A DNA stretch of 58,228 nt from BOG-908 sp964247675 (GCA_964247675.1 CAXTVW010000008.1:1-58228); one strand, 5' to 3'. Shown: positions 8,249 through 17,368, counted from the stretch's first letter. Numbers and translations: made by a program. Notes: generated from the letters alone by a model not told the origin.

Positions 8249-10093
8249 TCAGCCCGGTGCTGCATCCTCGCCACATATCCAGCATAATGGTGTCAGGCGC
8301 GGCGGAAATGCCGGCGTGAACTCCCGCCCCACCTCAAGCGACGCCTGCAGGTTGTAGAAGCGATCTTCTGCAATCGCAGATTGCCAGGTGTTCCGCAAAC
8401 GTTGCACTTCCACCGCTTCCAGCGCCGCGCGTGCCCCGCTGTAGTGCCGCCCCAGCGATACTCCCTCGTAATGATAGAGTTCAACCGAGGCCGCCATAGC
8501 AACAACCGCGCCCAGCGCGCCCGCCCGCAAGCAGAAATCCACGTCGTTCAGCGCAACGGCAAACCTCTCATCCATCCCGCCCGCCGCGTCCCAGACCGCG
8601 CGCCTTAGCAGCAGGCAAGCCGCCGTCACCGCGGACACCTGCCTGTCCAGCAGCGCAATCCCGTGCGGCCCGCCATCCCCGCGCGCCGTCAGCCGGAACG
8701 CATGCTCGCACAGATGCGCCAGCCCAAGTATCACGCCGCCATGCTGCACCCGCCCGTTGCCGTAAAGCAGCCTGGCGCCAACGATGTCTGCCCGCAACGG
8801 CGCTTCCGCCTGCGTGAAGGCCACCATCCGCCGCAGCCAGCCGGCGTGCACCGGCCGGACATCGTCGTTGAGCAGCAGGAGGAGCGTGCCGTCGGCCGCG
8901 CGCACCGCCGCATTGTTCACCGCGGCGTAATTGAACGCCTCCATGTCCAGGTCCAGCACCCGCACGCGCGGCAGGCCGGCGGCCAGCGCAAGGTTGCGCG
9001 CCTGCACCCGGTCGTCCGCGTCTCGTCTTGAAACAGCAAGCAATATCTCGAAATCCGGGTAATCCGTGCGCGCCAGCACGCCACGCAAACACCGCAACAC
9101 GTGCGGTGCCCGGCAGGATGTCGGAACAACGATGCTGACTTTCGGCAATCCCGCCGGCACGGCGGCCGGCGCCACCGTCGCCAGCCGCACGCCAGCAACA
9201 TGCGTTAGGATGAAGGGAATGTGCCCGAACCCCTCGGCCCGCCCGCCGGCCGGCTGGTCCGGATGCACCGCGCAGGCCCCCATCGCCAGCAAGCCGCTTC
9301 GCGCCAGCCAGGGATCCGCGCCAGGCTTAAGCAGCGGCGCGCCACGCACACCCCCCTGCAGGCAATCCGCATCGGCATAGAACCCGGGCGCGTCCGGCGC
9401 CGCCCGGATCGCCCGGGCAAAACACGCCACCGCATGCGCCGCCAGAACATCACCCGCCTGCAGGACAACCAGCCAGGTCCCTGCCAGCCGCGCAAACCCC
9501 GCCAACTGCGTCACGCAACGCACCCGCACCGGCGCCACCCACTGACCCGCCACGGACGGCAAGGACGCCGCCGCCCCCCTGCCCACGATCACAATTTCGA
9601 TCGCCACACCCGCCACAGCCCCCGCTAGCGCCGCCCGCTCCGCCTCCCCCCAACGATCGAACAGCGCCACCCAGACATCATAGGGCGGCGCCTCCCCAGC
9701 CCGCGCCGGCGCCTGCCCCAGCTCCACCCGAACCCGCCCCGCCAGCCCCGTCCAGTCCCCGCGCAGGCACCCCGCCAGCTTCCCCCACCCGCCCGCCAGC
9801 AGCCGCACCGCCGCCTCCGCCCGACGCAGCACCCGCACCCGCACTTCCGGCGCCACCTTATCCGGCCCCACCACCATGACAACCAGCGCACGCGCCCCCG
9901 CCGGCACATGCAGCAGCATCCCCCGCCACTCCCCGCGCCTGCGCCCCAGGAACGCCTCCCGCACCACCTGCCCGCGCACCTCGTCCGTCACCTCGATCTT
10001 CACCCACCACGGCCCAGCCGCGCGCACGCGCACTTGCACGCGGCACCACTGCCCCGCAGCACCGGCCGGCAGCGGCACCTGCAGTTGCTTCAT
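8249..10093 (-). CDS. Large family 2 glycosyltransferase
   Basis: A 614-residue protein. The C-terminal half is a GT-A glycosyltransferase: KVSIVVPTSCRAPHVLRCL, a DxD-like acidic site in LLLLNDDVRP, and DERFAVALNDVDFCLRAG as the acceptor-side acidic motif. The N-terminal 300 residues resemble a second, degenerate nucleotide-sugar-binding region (VWVALFDRWGEAERAALAGAV) after a beta-rich start. The likely role is surface polysaccharide or O-antigen synthesis from NDP-sugars; donor and acceptor are unknown. The ATG at 10093 has a GAGG site upstream; a longer frame would run into a family A repeat and is not used. It ends in CWICGEDAAPG. It is a single gene, without a polysaccharide cluster around it. 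Confidence 0.8.
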   Translation of the reverse strand: MKQLQVPLPAGAAGQWCRVQVRVRAAGPWWVKIEVTDEVRGQVVREAFLGRRRGEWRGMLLHVPAGARALVVMVVGPDKVAPEVRVRVLRRAEAAVRLLAGGWGKLAGCLRGDWTGLAGRVRVELGQAPARAGEAPPYDVWVALFDRWGEAERAALAGAVAGVAIEIVIVGRGAAASLPSVAGQWVAPVRVRCVTQLAGFARLAGTWLVVLQAGDVLAAHAVACFARAIRAAPDAPGFYADADCLQGGVRGAPLLKPGADPWLARSGLLAMGACAVHPDQPAGGRAEGFGHIPFILTHVAGVRLATVAPAAVPAGLPKVSIVVPTSCRAPHVLRCLRGVLARTDYPDFEILLAVSRRDADDRVQARNLALAAGLPRVRVLDLDMEAFNYAAVNNAAVRAADGTLLLLLNDDVRPVHAGWLRRMVAFTQAEAPLRADIVGARLLYGNGRVQHGGVILGLAHLCEHAFRLTARGDGGPHGIALLDRQVSAVTAACLLLRRAVWDAAGGMDERFAVALNDVDFCLRAGALGAVVAMAASVELYHYEGVSLGRHYSGARAALEAVEVQRLRNTWQSAIAEDRFYNLQASLEVGREFTPAFPPRLTPLCWICGEDAAPG

Positions 10094-10110
10094 CCGCGGG
10101 ACCTCATCTG

Positions 10111-10165
10111 AGAGGAAGGCAAGGCCTTCTTTTTTGAAAAAAAGAAGCAAAAAACTTTTGCTCCT
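10111..10165 (+). repeat. Family A repeat, left arm
   Basis: CTTC/GAAG subtype. It sits 18 bp upstream of the start of the minus-strand glycosyltransferase. No right arm follows until 12151, on the far side of the first desaturase gene. Confidence 0.85.
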
Positions 10166-10509
10166 GTCGCCTGCTCCAAGGCTCGGCCCGGTTCTCCACC
10201 GCGTTAGGCTGCATGAAAGGCCCTGGCTTGACGCAGGCGTTAGCCTGGTCACTCCCGCTCGCGTGCTTTTCCGGGCAACGGATCGCGGCAAGGCGCGTCA
10301 GATAGCCGCCACGCCGCTCTTCGGACAGGCACGCAAGAAGGCTGGCCTGCCTGCTTTGTGTCCAGACCCGTTTACGCGTCGCAGCCGCCAAGCCCATGAC
10401 AACCCTTGGATCGCCCCCACGTAGGCATCCGGTCAAGACAGGATTTCGCTTGCATGTCCGCTTCCACGCGCCGCCGCCCCGCTAGTCCGCACCACAGGGG
10501 TGCCTCGCG
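10166..10509. other. Intergenic gap before the carotenoid cluster
   Basis: About 340 bp between divergent genes. It should hold the promoter of the crt cluster; a TTGACG hexamer lies at 10228-10233 but no convincing -10 box follows at the right distance. I see no coding region, RNA gene or terminator here. Confidence 0.4.
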
Positions 10510-12093
10510 TTGACCCGTCGCATTGCCATCATCGGCGCAGGCCCCGGCGGCCTGGCCTCCGCCATGCTCCTCGCCCGCGCCGGCGCGGACGTCACCGTCT
10601 TCGAAAAGGCCCAGCGCGTCGGCGGCCGGTCCGCCACCATAGAGGCCACCGCCCCGATCGGCCCGAACGGCACAAAGGGCCGCTTCCGCTTCGACATGGG
10701 CCCCACCTTCTTCCTCTACCCCCGCGTCCTGGATGACATCTTCGCCGCCTGCGGCCGCGAGATGGCCCGCGAGATCGACCTGATCCGCCTGGACCCGCAA
10801 TACGACCTCATCTTCGAAGCCGGCGGCCACATCCGTTCCACCGGTGATCTCCCCCGCATGATGGCCGAAGTCGCCAAGATCGCCCCCCAGGATGCCGCCC
10901 AGCTCCCCCGCTTCATGGCCGACAACCGCGCCAAGCTCGCCGCCTTCCGCCCCGTCCTGGAAGCCGCCTTCCACGGCATCCGCGATCTCGTGCGTCCCCA
11001 CATGATCAAATCCCTGCCATTGATGCGCCCCCTGCGCACCGTGGACAGCGATCTCGCCACCTACTTCTCCGACGACCGCATACGCCTCGCCTTCAGCTTC
11101 CAGTCCAAATACCTCGGCATGTCGCCGTACCGCTGCCCCAGCCTGTTCACCATCCTCTCCTTCATGGAATACGAGTTCGGCGTCTATCACCCCCGCGGCG
11201 GCTGCGGCGCCGTCATGGACAGCCTCGCCCGCGTCGCCGGTGACCTCGGCGCCAACTTCCGCCTGGGCGAACCCGTCCAGGAAATCCTCTTCCAGGGCCG
11301 CCGCGCCACCGGCGTGCGCACCGAAGCCGGCTCGGAATCCTTCGACGCCATCGTCGTCAACGCCGACTTCGCCCACGCCATGCAATCCCTCGTCCCGGAT
11401 CGCCTGCGCCGCCGCTGGACCAACAAGAAGCTCGAGACCAAGAAATTCTCCTGCTCCACCTTCATGCTCTATCTGGGCCTGGAAGGCCTGGACGAAGAAG
11501 TAGCCCACCACTCGATCTATCTGAGCGCCGACTACCGCCGCAACATCGCCCAGATAGAAGCCGGCCTCGCCCCGCCCACCGAACCCTCCTTCTACGCCCA
11601 GAACGCATGCGTAACAGACCCCGAACTGGCCCCCAAAGGCCACTCCACGATGTACGTGCTTCTCCCGGTAGGAAACCGCACCGGCGCCGGCATAAACTGG
11701 GAAGCCGAAGCCCCCCGCCTGCGCGCCACCGCCATCGACCGCCTCAAGCGCATAGGCATCAAAGACGTAGAGCGCCGCATACGCTTCGAAAAGATGCTCA
11801 CCCCGCACGACTGGGAAACGCAACTCTCGATCCACCGCGGCGCCACCTTCAACCTCGCCCACTCGCTCGACCAGATGCTGTGCTTCCGTCCCCGCAACCG
11901 CTTCGAGGACCTCGACGGTGTCTACCTCGTCGGCGGCGGCACCCACCCCGGCAGCGGCCTCCCCGTGATCTTCGAATCCGCCCGCATAACCGCCCGCCTG
12001 ATGGCCGACGACCTCGGCCTGAACGGTCACTGGTCCGCCAATTCCGAAATGGCCGCCCCCGACTACACCCCGGTCCTCGCCGAAGCCCTGTAA
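10510..12093 (+). CDS. Phytoene desaturase-family carotenoid oxidoreductase (CrtN/CrtP-like), first copy
   Basis: A 527-residue FAD enzyme. The dinucleotide loop is IAIIGAGPGGLASAMLLARAG with VFEKAQRVGGRS after it; the C-terminal FAD/carotenoid block is YLVGGGTHPGSGLPVIFESARI. The family desaturates or oxidises C30 or C40 isoprenoids at the membrane. With a second paralogue, an acyltransferase and a glycosyltransferase following, it best matches squalene/diapophytoene desaturase pathways (CrtN, CrtP), as in methylobacteria. Which step it performs cannot be told. The start is taken as TTG at 10510, about 10 bases after AGGGG, since it gives an N-terminus only four residues before the FAD loop. 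Confidence 0.82.
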   Translation: MTRRIAIIGAGPGGLASAMLLARAGADVTVFEKAQRVGGRSATIEATAPIGPNGTKGRFRFDMGPTFFLYPRVLDDIFAACGREMAREIDLIRLDPQYDLIFEAGGHIRSTGDLPRMMAEVAKIAPQDAAQLPRFMADNRAKLAAFRPVLEAAFHGIRDLVRPHMIKSLPLMRPLRTVDSDLATYFSDDRIRLAFSFQSKYLGMSPYRCPSLFTILSFMEYEFGVYHPRGGCGAVMDSLARVAGDLGANFRLGEPVQEILFQGRRATGVRTEAGSESFDAIVVNADFAHAMQSLVPDRLRRRWTNKKLETKKFSCSTFMLYLGLEGLDEEVAHHSIYLSADYRRNIAQIEAGLAPPTEPSFYAQNACVTDPELAPKGHSTMYVLLPVGNRTGAGINWEAEAPRLRATAIDRLKRIGIKDVERRIRFEKMLTPHDWETQLSIHRGATFNLAHSLDQMLCFRPRNRFEDLDGVYLVGGGTHPGSGLPVIFESARITARLMADDLGLNGHWSANSEMAAPDYTPVLAEAL

Positions 12094-12150
12094 GCAAACG
12101 CGACCGAACCAGCCGCAAGCAAGAAAACCCAACGGCCAGACGTCGAACAG

Positions 12151-12202
12151 AGAAAAAGTTTTTTGCTTCTTTTTTTCAAAAAAGAAGGCCTGTCTTACCT
12201 AA
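12151..12202 (-). repeat. Family A repeat, right arm
   Basis: CTTC/GAAG subtype in right-arm orientation. It lies between the two desaturase genes, ending about 20 bp before the start of the second. No left arm follows the first desaturase stop. Confidence 0.85.
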
Positions 12203-12221
12203 CCTGTCCAGGACCCGCCCC

Positions 12222-13775
12222 ATGCCAGACGGCCAGAACCTCCCGCCCCCCTCTCCACACCCGATAGCCGTAATCGGCGCCGGCCTGGCCGGCCTCTCCG
12301 CCGCCTGCACGCTCGCCGCCCGCGGCCACAAAGTCGTCCTGTTCGAAAAGAACGATTGGCTGGGCGGCAAAGCGGCCGTCTTCGAACAGAACGGCTACCG
12401 GTTCGACATGGGCCCCACCATCCTCACCGTTCCCCGCGTGCTGGACCGCATCTTCGCCGAAGCCGGCCGCAAGATGTCGGACGCGCTGGACCTCCGCCGG
12501 CTGGACCCGCAATGGCGCTGCTTCTTCGAAGACGGCTCCGTCCTCGATCTCCAGCAAGACATGGCCGAAATGAAGGCCACGCTCTCGAAATACGCCCCGG
12601 GCACTGAAGCCGGCTACGAAGACTTCATAGCCATGTCCGCCAAACTCCACGAAGTCAGCGAGAAGTTCTTCTTCTGGCGCTCCGTGGAAGACGTCCTCGA
12701 CACCATGGACTTCAAGAAGAACATGGACCTCGCCACGCTGAAAGACGTGCTCTCCCTACGCATGGGCACCACCGTCGCCGGCCAGATACGCAAGCGCGTG
12801 AAAGACCCCCGCGTCTCCCAGATGCTGGACCATTTCGTCCAATACGTCGGCAGCTCCCCCTACGGCTCGCCCGCCGTCCTCTGCAGCATCGCCCACATGC
12901 AAACCAATGATGGCGTCTGGTATCCCATGGGCGGCACTCGCGCCGTGCCCGTAGCGCTGGAAAACCTTGCCCGCGAACTCGGCGTCACCATCCGCACCAG
13001 CACCGGCATCGCCCGCATCCTCTCCGAATCCAACCGCGTCACCGCGGTGGAAACCGACACCGGCGAAACCCTCCAGGTCTCCGCCGTCATCAGCAACATG
13101 GACGCCGTACGCACCTACCGCGAACTCGTAGGCGGCCAACCCGCCAAAACATTCGCCAAACGCTGGAAGCGCGAACCCGCCTGCTCCGGCGTCGTCATGT
13201 ATCTGGGCCTCGACCGCGCCTACGAGCACCTCGCCCACCACGATTTCGTCTTCTCCCGCGACCCGGAAGAGGAATTCCACCATATCTACACCCGCGGCGA
13301 ACCCGCCCCGGACCCCACCTGCTACATCGCCGCCCCCTCGCGCACCGAACCAGGCGTCGCCCCCCCGGGCGGCGAAGCCCTCTACATCCTCGTCCACACC
13401 CCCTACCTCCGCCCCCACCACAACTGGGCCGAGATGCTCCCCGCCTACCGCCGCGTCATCCTCGACAAACTGGCCCGCTGTGCCGGCATGCCAGACCTGG
13501 AATCCCGCATAAAAGTCGAACGCATCCTGACCCCCCAGGACATCCACGACCGCTACAGCGTCCTCGACGGCGCCATCTACGGCCTCGCCAGCCACGGCCG
13601 CATGTTCGGCGCCTTCAAACCCGGCAACCGCTCCCGAGACCTCGCCGGCCTGTACCTCGCCGGCGGCGCCGCCCACCCCGGCCCCGGCATGCCCATGGTC
13701 CTGATGTCCGGCTGGATCGCCGCCGACACACTGGACGCCGACGTGGCAGCGTCCGCTTTGGCGCGGGCAGGGTAA
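12222..13775 (+). CDS. Phytoene desaturase-family carotenoid oxidoreductase (CrtN/CrtP-like), second copy
   Basis: A 517-residue paralogue of the gene before it. FAD loop IAVIGAGLAGLSAACTLAARG, then LFEKNDWLGGKAAVFEQNGYRFDMGPTI-type region (residues about 40-65) and the C-terminal LYLAGGAAHPGPGMPMVLMSG block. Two such paralogues in tandem fit consecutive desaturation and terminal oxidation of a C30 backbone. The ATG at 12222 has AGGA 8 bases upstream and lies just after a family A right arm. A squalene or diapophytoene synthase is not in the window, so the substrate must be made elsewhere. Confidence 0.83.
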   Translation: MPDGQNLPPPSPHPIAVIGAGLAGLSAACTLAARGHKVVLFEKNDWLGGKAAVFEQNGYRFDMGPTILTVPRVLDRIFAEAGRKMSDALDLRRLDPQWRCFFEDGSVLDLQQDMAEMKATLSKYAPGTEAGYEDFIAMSAKLHEVSEKFFFWRSVEDVLDTMDFKKNMDLATLKDVLSLRMGTTVAGQIRKRVKDPRVSQMLDHFVQYVGSSPYGSPAVLCSIAHMQTNDGVWYPMGGTRAVPVALENLARELGVTIRTSTGIARILSESNRVTAVETDTGETLQVSAVISNMDAVRTYRELVGGQPAKTFAKRWKREPACSGVVMYLGLDRAYEHLAHHDFVFSRDPEEEFHHIYTRGEPAPDPTCYIAAPSRTEPGVAPPGGEALYILVHTPYLRPHHNWAEMLPAYRRVILDKLARCAGMPDLESRIKVERILTPQDIHDRYSVLDGAIYGLASHGRMFGAFKPGNRSRDLAGLYLAGGAAHPGPGMPMVLMSGWIAADTLDADVAASALARAG

Positions 13776-13830
13776 GGAAGAAAGCAGTTCTTTTTTGAAA
13801 AAAAGAACCAAAAAACTTTTGACTCCGCTG
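13776..13830 (+). repeat. Family A repeat, solo left arm
   Basis: GTTC/GAAC subtype, beginning at the stop codon of the second desaturase. It is followed by an AT-richer stretch with a broken small gene. Confidence 0.85.
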
Positions 13831-13931
13831 TCGCGCGCTACGCAACTGAGGCGCGACAGCAGACCCACATTGTAAGCGCCTGCAGATTAGTCCGTTGCCA
13901 CAGAACGGTTATTCCCGGCGCGCCTCTTATG

Positions 13932-14269
13932 CTATTTGCCACATACGGTCTGAAACTCAGGTCCCACGACCAACGGCCTCTCTCCAATACAGGTTTTGCC
14001 CGAATACAGCAGGTGATCTTCAAGTCCTGCATCGCGTATGGAGATGTCGAACAGCGGCGAGAAGCCCAATTTGAGATATTGCTGATGCACGGCCAGGACG
14101 CTCTCGCTGCTACCGCCATTATATGCGACATGAACCCGGACCGGCACGTCGCTTTCATTTCGCACCACCGCATAGATTCGTCGCACGACACGCAGGAAAG
14201 CCCAAACACCAGTAGCACGCCCACTCTCCGGCCCCTGCTAAGTTGCCTGTCCAGACTCCGTATTTTCAT
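13932..14269 (-). pseudogene. Possible frameshifted small lipoprotein gene
   Basis: From an ATG at 14269 (GGAGGA about 17 bases upstream) the frame gives a lipoprotein-like signal, RRVGVLLVFGLSCVSC, and then turns into Cys/Trp-rich nonsense. The neighbouring frame from about 14186 gives a protein-like stretch, RRIYAVVRNESDVPVRVHV and on to FQTVCGK. Joining the two by a single frameshift near 14190 would make one secreted protein of about 112 residues. Alternatively the real gene is just the 84-residue reading from the GTG at 14186. No function is recognised. Base composition is lower in GC than the crt genes on both sides, which suggests a later arrival. Confidence 0.35.
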
Positions 14270-14314
14270 TGAAACAAACGTTTTCTTCCTCCGGTAGTCT
14301 AAACCCACCCCAGC

Positions 14315-15124
14315 ATGCCCTCCCCAACCCACCCCCTCACCCGCTACTCCCCCACCCTCCTGGCCCTCTTCCGCCTATACCTCCGCTGGTACGTCTGGCG
14401 CAGCTTCTCCGCCGTCCGCCTCACCCGAAACACCGCCCCGCCACCCTTCCCGAACCGTCCCCTCATAATCTACTGCAACCACCCCTCCTGGTGGGACCCG
14501 GCCCTATGCCTGCTGGCCCTCCCCGGCCTCATCAACCGCCGCGGCTACGGCCCAATGGATGCCGCCGAGCTCCAGCGCTACGCCCTCTTCCAGCGCATGG
14601 GCCTCTTCGGCATAGAACCCGGCACCCCCCGCGGCGCCGCCGACTTCCTGCGCACCGCCACGCGGATCCTCGCCCAACCCAACACCTGCCTCGTCATCAC
14701 CGCCGAAGGCAGCTTCACAGACCCCCGCCTGCGCCCCATCCGCCTGCGCCCCGGCATCGCCCACCTCGCCCGCCGCCTGCCCAACGCGGTGATCCTCCCC
14801 CTCGCCCTCGAATACACCTTCTGGAACGAGAGCAAGCCAGAAGCGCTCCTAAGCTTCGGCCCCCCAGTCATTCCCCAGGCCGCGACCGGAGAAAAACCCA
14901 CCGTGGCCCAATGGCAGCAAGCCCTGGAATCCGCCCTGACCGAAACCATGGACTCGCTGGCCGCCGCCTCCGCCAAACGAGACCCCGCCAGCTTCACCCG
15001 CCTCTTCGCCGGCACTGCCGGCATAGGCGGCCCCTACGACGTCTACCGCCGCGCCCGCGCCTACGCCGCCGGCCAGCCCTTCACCCCTCGCCACGAAGCC
15101 CGCCAAGAACCGGGCCAGCACTGA
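14315..15124 (+). CDS. PlsC-type 1-acyl-glycerol acyltransferase-like protein (carotenoid cluster)
   Basis: A 269-residue acyltransferase with the HX4D motif in NHPSWWD (H56, D61) and the EGSF block (EGSFTDPRLRPIR), preceded by a hydrophobic N-terminal segment (LFRLYLRWYVW). These enzymes use acyl-CoA or acyl-ACP at the inner membrane. Its place between desaturases and a glycosyltransferase suggests acylation of a glycosylated carotenoid, by analogy to staphyloxanthin CrtO, rather than bulk phospholipid synthesis; that is inference. Its stop abuts the next ATG (TGAATG), so the two are coupled. Confidence 0.8.
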   Translation: MPSPTHPLTRYSPTLLALFRLYLRWYVWRSFSAVRLTRNTAPPPFPNRPLIIYCNHPSWWDPALCLLALPGLINRRGYGPMDAAELQRYALFQRMGLFGIEPGTPRGAADFLRTATRILAQPNTCLVITAEGSFTDPRLRPIRLRPGIAHLARRLPNAVILPLALEYTFWNESKPEALLSFGPPVIPQAATGEKPTVAQWQQALESALTETMDSLAAASAKRDPASFTRLFAGTAGIGGPYDVYRRARAYAAGQPFTPRHEARQEPGQH

Positions 15125-16219
15125 ATGCAAACCCTGTCCTGGCTGGCCCTCATCCTGGCCGCCCTCCCGCTAGCCCTCCTGCTGGACAATTTGCGCCGCT
15201 TCCGCCGCCCCGCCCTCGCCGCCGACCGGCCCGCCATCTCCGTCCTCATCCCCGCCCGCAACGAGGCATCCAATATCGGCCCCGCCACCGCCGCCATCCT
15301 CGCCAGCCAGAATGTCGAGCTCGAGCTCATAGTCCTCGACGATAACTCCACCGACGCCACCCCCCAGATCCTCGCCGCCATAACCGACCCCCGCCTGCGC
15401 ACCGCAACCGGCACGCCCCTCCCGCCAGGCTGGTCCGGCAAACAGCACGCCTGCGCTGGCCTGGCCCGCCTGGCCACCCATCCCCTCCTCGTCTTCGTCG
15501 ACGCCGACGTCCGCCTGGCCCCCGACGCGCTCGCCCGCATGGCCCACCACATGGCCGCCACCAACAACGCTCTTGCCAGCGGCTTCCCCCGCCAGATCAC
15601 GAGAACCTGGTCCGAAATCCTCCTCCTCCCCCTCATCCATTTCCTCCTCCTCGGCTACCTCCCCCTTTTCCAAAGCAACCGCTCTTGCGCCCCCGCATTG
15701 GGCGCCGGCTGCGGCCAGCTCTTCATCGCCCGCGCGGACGCCTACGCCACCGCCGGCGGCCACAGCGCGATCCGCGCCAGCCTCCATGACGGCCTCACCC
15801 TCCCCAGGGCCTTCCGCCGCGCCGGCTTCCCCACCGGCCTGTTCGACGCCACCAGCTTCGCCACCTGCCGCATGTACACGAACGCCGCCCAGGTCTGGGA
15901 AGGCCTCACCAAGAACGCCACCGAAGGCATGGCAAAACCCTTCGCCCTCCCCATCTGGACCGTCATCCTCGCCGGCGCCGCCATCCTCCCAATCACCATG
16001 CTGCTCCTGGCGCCCTCCCTCCTTACCCTGGCCGCCACCGCCCTGTCGTTGGCCACCCGCCTCATTCTCGCCGCCCGCTTCCGCCAACCCCTGATCAGCG
16101 CCCTGGCCCACCCGATAGGCGTCGCCGCCCTGCTCGCCCTGCAATGGGCCGCCCTCCTGCGCGCCGCCTCCGGCCGCCCCGCCACCTGGCGCGGCCGCGC
16201 CTACCCGGCCCAAAGCTGA
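15125..16219 (+). CDS. Membrane family 2 glycosyltransferase (carotenoid cluster)
   Basis: A 364-residue GT2 enzyme. An N-terminal membrane anchor (LSWLALILAALPLALLL) is followed by ISVLIPARNEASNIGP, the nucleotide-binding acidic pairs VLDDNSTDATP and FVDADVRLAPDA, and three or four C-terminal membrane helices (ILLLPLIHFLLLGYL, VILAGAAILPITMLLLA, VAALLALQWAALL). It resembles CrtQ-type glycosyltransferases that add a sugar to carotenoid carboxyl groups. Start immediately after the acyltransferase stop and overlap with the next gene (TGATG) show one operon. Sugar donor unknown. Confidence 0.8.
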   Translation: MQTLSWLALILAALPLALLLDNLRRFRRPALAADRPAISVLIPARNEASNIGPATAAILASQNVELELIVLDDNSTDATPQILAAITDPRLRTATGTPLPPGWSGKQHACAGLARLATHPLLVFVDADVRLAPDALARMAHHMAATNNALASGFPRQITRTWSEILLLPLIHFLLLGYLPLFQSNRSCAPALGAGCGQLFIARADAYATAGGHSAIRASLHDGLTLPRAFRRAGFPTGLFDATSFATCRMYTNAAQVWEGLTKNATEGMAKPFALPIWTVILAGAAILPITMLLLAPSLLTLAATALSLATRLILAARFRQPLISALAHPIGVAALLALQWAALLRAASGRPATWRGRAYPAQS

Positions 16220-16647
16220 TGCCGCCCAGCCGCATGATCCTGGCAGCCCTGGCAATAACCCAACTCGCCGCCACCCAAGCCCAGGCCACCACGGTCCAGA
16301 TCACCGTCACCAACATCCACAACAACCACGGCCAGGTCCTCGTCGCCCTCTGCCCCCGTGCGGACTTCCTGCGCCCCCACTGCGCCTGGCAAGGCCACAC
16401 CCAAGCCCAGCCCGGCGCCGTCACCCTGACAATCCCCGACGTCCCCCCAGGCACCTACGCCGCCGAAGCCTTCCACGACGAAAACAACAACGGCCGCCTG
16501 GACCGCACCCTCCTCGGCCTCCCCCAGGAAGCCATGGGCTTCTCCAACAACGCCCCCCTGATCCTAGGCCCCCCCAGCTTCGCCGCCGCCGCCTTCCCCG
16601 TCTCCGGAGACGTCACCCCGATCTCGTTCGCCTTGCGCTACTACTGA
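16219..16647 (+). CDS. DUF2141 secreted protein
   Basis: A 142-residue exported protein with a signal peptide (MILAALAITQLAATQAQA). The DUF2141 pattern is visible: VQITVTNIHNNHGQVLVALCPRADF, PGTYAAEAFHDENNNGRLDRTLLGLPQEAMGFSNN. The DENNNGRLD stretch looks like a calcium-type acidic loop. Function unknown. Its ATG overlaps the stop of the glycosyltransferase, so it is made with the carotenoid enzymes and may act on the product at the envelope; that is inference from the operon only. Confidence 0.85.
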   Translation: MPPSRMILAALAITQLAATQAQATTVQITVTNIHNNHGQVLVALCPRADFLRPHCAWQGHTQAQPGAVTLTIPDVPPGTYAAEAFHDENNNGRLDRTLLGLPQEAMGFSNNAPLILGPPSFAAAAFPVSGDVTPISFALRYY

Positions 16648-16650
16648 AGC

Positions 16651-16703
16651 GAAGCAAGGCAAGGCCTTCTTTTTTGAAAAAAAGAAGCAAAAAACTTTTC
16701 CTC
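16651..16703 (+). repeat. Family A repeat, left arm
   Basis: CTTC/GAAG subtype, four bases after the DUF2141 stop. The next right arm is at 17670; between them lies one lower-GC gene (16964-17368). Confidence 0.85.
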
Positions 16704-16963
16704 CGCTGTCGCCGACTCACTCATTGCGCCACCGCTGCTACTGCCTGCGCTCACCATCGCGCAACCACCATTCCCAACGCACGGTGAAAACGTAGACTTA
16801 AAGCAAAACAACCAGTCCTTATTTTGACAAGACTAGGAAAACGCTGCTGATGTTTTATTCGCGCAAGAGACTGCGATTCCGATCGCGGCTGTCGTCTTTT
16901 CTGCAATCAAACGCATTGTATCGTTATGCTGGTAGTACGTCGAAGTGTTGATCGGTGCTTCAC
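16704..16963. other. Non-coding stretch, lower GC
   Basis: About 260 bp between the repeat and the end of a minus-strand gene. Noticeably more A/T than its surroundings. I see no ORF with coding character, no RNA gene and no clear terminator. Confidence 0.4.
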
Positions 16964-17368
16964 CTAGAGGCATATAGCGTCGTAATTACCGTAAATAGTC
17001 TTTACCCTACCTGATTTGTCGGACCGCCAAAACACAGTTGCCTTGAAGTAACACACTCCAATCCCCCCATCGTCGCGCGTCGCGTAATGCTCATCATCGG
17101 GAGGGAATACTTTGTTGCTCTCGACAAAGCCCTCCTTCTTTAACTCGCGCAACATGTCCGTAGCCAAGCTGCCAACGGGAAAGCTTGCCTTAACGCGGGC
17201 GTCGAACACACCCTGCATTTCAACGGTTTTGTCCGGAAGCTTCCTTGTAAGCGGAACCGCTCCTATTCCGGAAGCCTGGGACCAGAAGCGGTTGCTAGTC
17301 AATACGACAACAGAGCCGCAAAGCAACGCAACGCAGAGGGCAATACGGGCGAGCCTAGACGGGGTCAC
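16964..17368 (-). CDS. Hypothetical protein with N-terminal membrane anchor
   Basis: A 134-residue protein, unrecognised. Residues 7-24 (ARIALCVALLCGSVVVLT) form a signal peptide or anchor. The rest is a small extracytoplasmic domain with LRELKKEGFVESNKVFP and a last part VCYFKATVFWRSDKSGRVKTIYGNYDAICL in which two Cys may pair. The GTG at 17368 has AGGA upstream. Codon use is less GC-biased than neighbours, and the gene stands alone between a family A left arm (16651) and right arm (17670), so it may be a recent acquisition. Confidence 0.6.
   Translation of the reverse strand: MTPSRLARIALCVALLCGSVVVLTSNRFWSQASGIGAVPLTRKLPDKTVEMQGVFDARVKASFPVGSLATDMLRELKKEGFVESNKVFPPDDEHYATRDDGGIGVCYFKATVFWRSDKSGRVKTIYGNYDAICL

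Noticed and set aside
10372..12132. Long minus-strand frame opposite the first desaturase
   Set aside because: Gly/Val/Glu-rich shadow; the plus strand has a full FAD enzyme.
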